In this document: piece after piece, positions 62,616 through 64,000 of the stretch
How positions within the stretch are numbered: position 1 is the stretch's first letter
Layout: each line of letters starts with the position of its first letter
Assembly (NCBI GenBank): GCA_963920765.1
Contig: OY987250.1
Coordinates: 11,462,409-11,526,408, forward strand
Source: Ulota crispa
Taxonomy: Eukaryota; Streptophyta; Bryopsida; Orthotrichales; Orthotrichaceae
Length of the DNA: 64,000 nt
Direction of reading: 5' to 3'
Notes under the pieces: model-generated
Told to the model about the DNA's origin: nothing
Database searches by the model: none
The model's input: only the letters and a program-made list of their open reading frames with translations
Made by a program: the position numbers and the translations under genes

Positions 62616-62871
62616 AAACACGATATTCGTTAATTTGGGAAAAACTCTTTCCTAAAATTATTTTGGGAATACTGAATTTTGCGTTTGTGAGAGTAATTTG
62701 ATGATTTAAAGTGAGGTTTTTGATAGCTCCTTCAAGATATTTCATCATTGATGTAAACTCTTGAAGAAATCATCATGAGATTCACTCTAAATCACCAAAA
62801 ATCTCTTAAAGCCATAGAATCCAAAAGTCCCAAAATGTATTTTTTTCCCAAATTAACAAATATCGCGTTTC
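62616..62871. mobile_element. MITE, family B, copy 2, in the PBF1 3' region
   Basis: A 256-bp element with terminal inverted repeats (AAACACGATATTCGTTAATT at the left, complement of AAACGCGATATTTGTTAATT at the right). It begins 24 bp after the PBF1 TAG, so it probably forms much of the 3' UTR or supplies the polyadenylation region. Confidence 0.8.
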
Positions 62872-64000
62872 CAGGTCGATTAGCTTAGGTGCTTGTAGCA
62901 GGGAGTTCAAATCCTCCCAAGCAGGATTCCCTCTCTAAAATTTACAACTGACAAAGGCTGTAGATATACTATTCTCTTGGTAAAGTCAACAATTCGACGT
63001 GCATAATCTAAAATCCTGGGTATCCTTAGTGTCCCATGTTGCAACATAGCTTATGTGATATTGAGGCTTTCTTCAACCAGTGAGTTCTGCAAGCTGCCTA
63101 GGAGAAGCAAAACATGGAAGTGTAGAGATTAAGGGTAGTCTTTTTAAGCAAAAATTTGAACTTGAAAGAACAGGAACTTAGAAAGCCCGGTTTGGAATAC
63201 CGATGATTAGGGATGAAGCTAAGGATTTGCTGGTGTAATTTGCAAGGTGGAGAAGGATGATTGTACACAACTGTACACAGCTTGTGCATTGGATTAGGAA
63301 CATTCATTTCCCTAGAATCTACTAGGGGACCTCCCTGCTGTGCACGGAGTTGCAAACCCTGCCTGGGGAAATCACCCTTTAAACCACAAGGATATGATTA
63401 GCCAAATCAATGTACAAATATTCCTAAAGTTACTTTTGAGCTTATGAAAAGGACCTACAAGATCAATTATTAAACCCCTACCCTTTACAAGACAACGTAA
63501 AAAAGAGAGAAAGTGAGCCAGTGTAATTGATTCGTTGGGCAACCAATTGACCAAAGCTTGTTGACTCCGTTTTTTTATCTATCCAAGTATTGTTGAATTC
63601 TTTACAATCTTTTCAAGCATATGGTTAAGAAAAATGAGAGTTACAAAGATATGAGCTCGCAAATCTTCCTCAAAGTTTTAGGATTCAGACTGTTGAAAAA
63701 TCAGATACAAGATTGATGCAAGGTTTATTGTCCTGGACTTCATAATGCTATTGAGGACCAAATTCTCCATTTCCACATCACATTAATTGTTTATTCATAC
63801 CTCGGAGGTCCCATGAATATGACGTGTATGTTCTTGGAATGTAGAGAACTATGTGTACACCTTGGTGGTGTACAATCGTTTCAATAAATAAACGAACTCT
63901 TTTAAGTGACCTTCAAAAAGGTATGAAAAAGGATTTGTCACTTAACATGTTCTGAACACATCAAAATTTGTCATGCGCCATGGTTATCCTTAGAATTTGG
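62872..64000. other. Right end of window, no gene recognised
   Basis: At 62881-62915 there are sequences like a Pol III A box (TAGCTTAGGTGC) and B box (GAGTTCAAATCC), but they are only about 22 bp apart, too close for an intact tRNA. The rest is AT-rich, with no open frame longer than about 85 codons. Confidence 0.5.

Overview
This is a nuclear chromosome segment from a green plant in the broad sense: a land plant or streptophyte alga, probably a seedless lineage. The evidence is intron-rich genes with GT-AG junctions, plant-type proteins (proteasome PBF1, a CHR18/SMARCAL1-type SNF2 protein, a plant-type PhyH dioxygenase, an AP2-like factor, a nepenthesin-like protease fragment), interstitial TTTAGGG plant telomere motifs, and AT-rich intergenic DNA full of small inverted-repeat elements. 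I cannot name the species.

Layout. 1-12 kb: the 5' part of a mitochondrial pyruvate dehydrogenase E1-alpha gene (minus, cut by the left edge), a five-exon PhyH-family dioxygenase (minus), and a decayed aspartic protease. 12-31 kb: two paralogous AP2-like genes (minus) about 15.5 kb apart. Between them lie a 27-copy G-rich minisatellite, a 395-bp tandem duplication, a 540-bp palindrome and a transposon-like pair of convergent genes. 31-38 kb: gene-poor repeat DNA. 38.8-48.0 kb: a 30-exon SMARCAL1/CHR18-type gene. 50.6-54.8 kb: a conserved AsmA/TamB-like membrane protein gene. 56.0-58.2 kb: ALG14 (minus). 59.9-62.6 kb: PBF1. The last 1.1 kb shows no gene.

The host genes are unrelated housekeeping functions (acetyl-CoA supply, 2-oxoglutarate-dependent oxidation, replication-fork repair, N-glycan assembly, protein turnover), each with its own exon structure. 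There is no operon or cluster logic. Exons were assembled by hand: the splice phases close exactly across all 30 SMARCAL1-like exons, 5 PhyH exons, 5 ALG14 exons and 7 PBF1 exons.

The most unusual object is at 19.0-22.3 kb. It is a three-exon reading frame of 999 codons with intact splice junctions and no frameshift, but with 12 internal stops. Every one is explained by a single C-to-T change in CAG, CGA or CAA. This looks like a transposon protein gene disabled by deamination of methylated cytosine. Other points of interest are a triplicated HARP-like module with conserved intron positions in the SNF2 gene, five groups of small inverted-repeat elements (one inside a PBF1 intron), and a 30-bp duplication that doubles a splice donor in ALG14.
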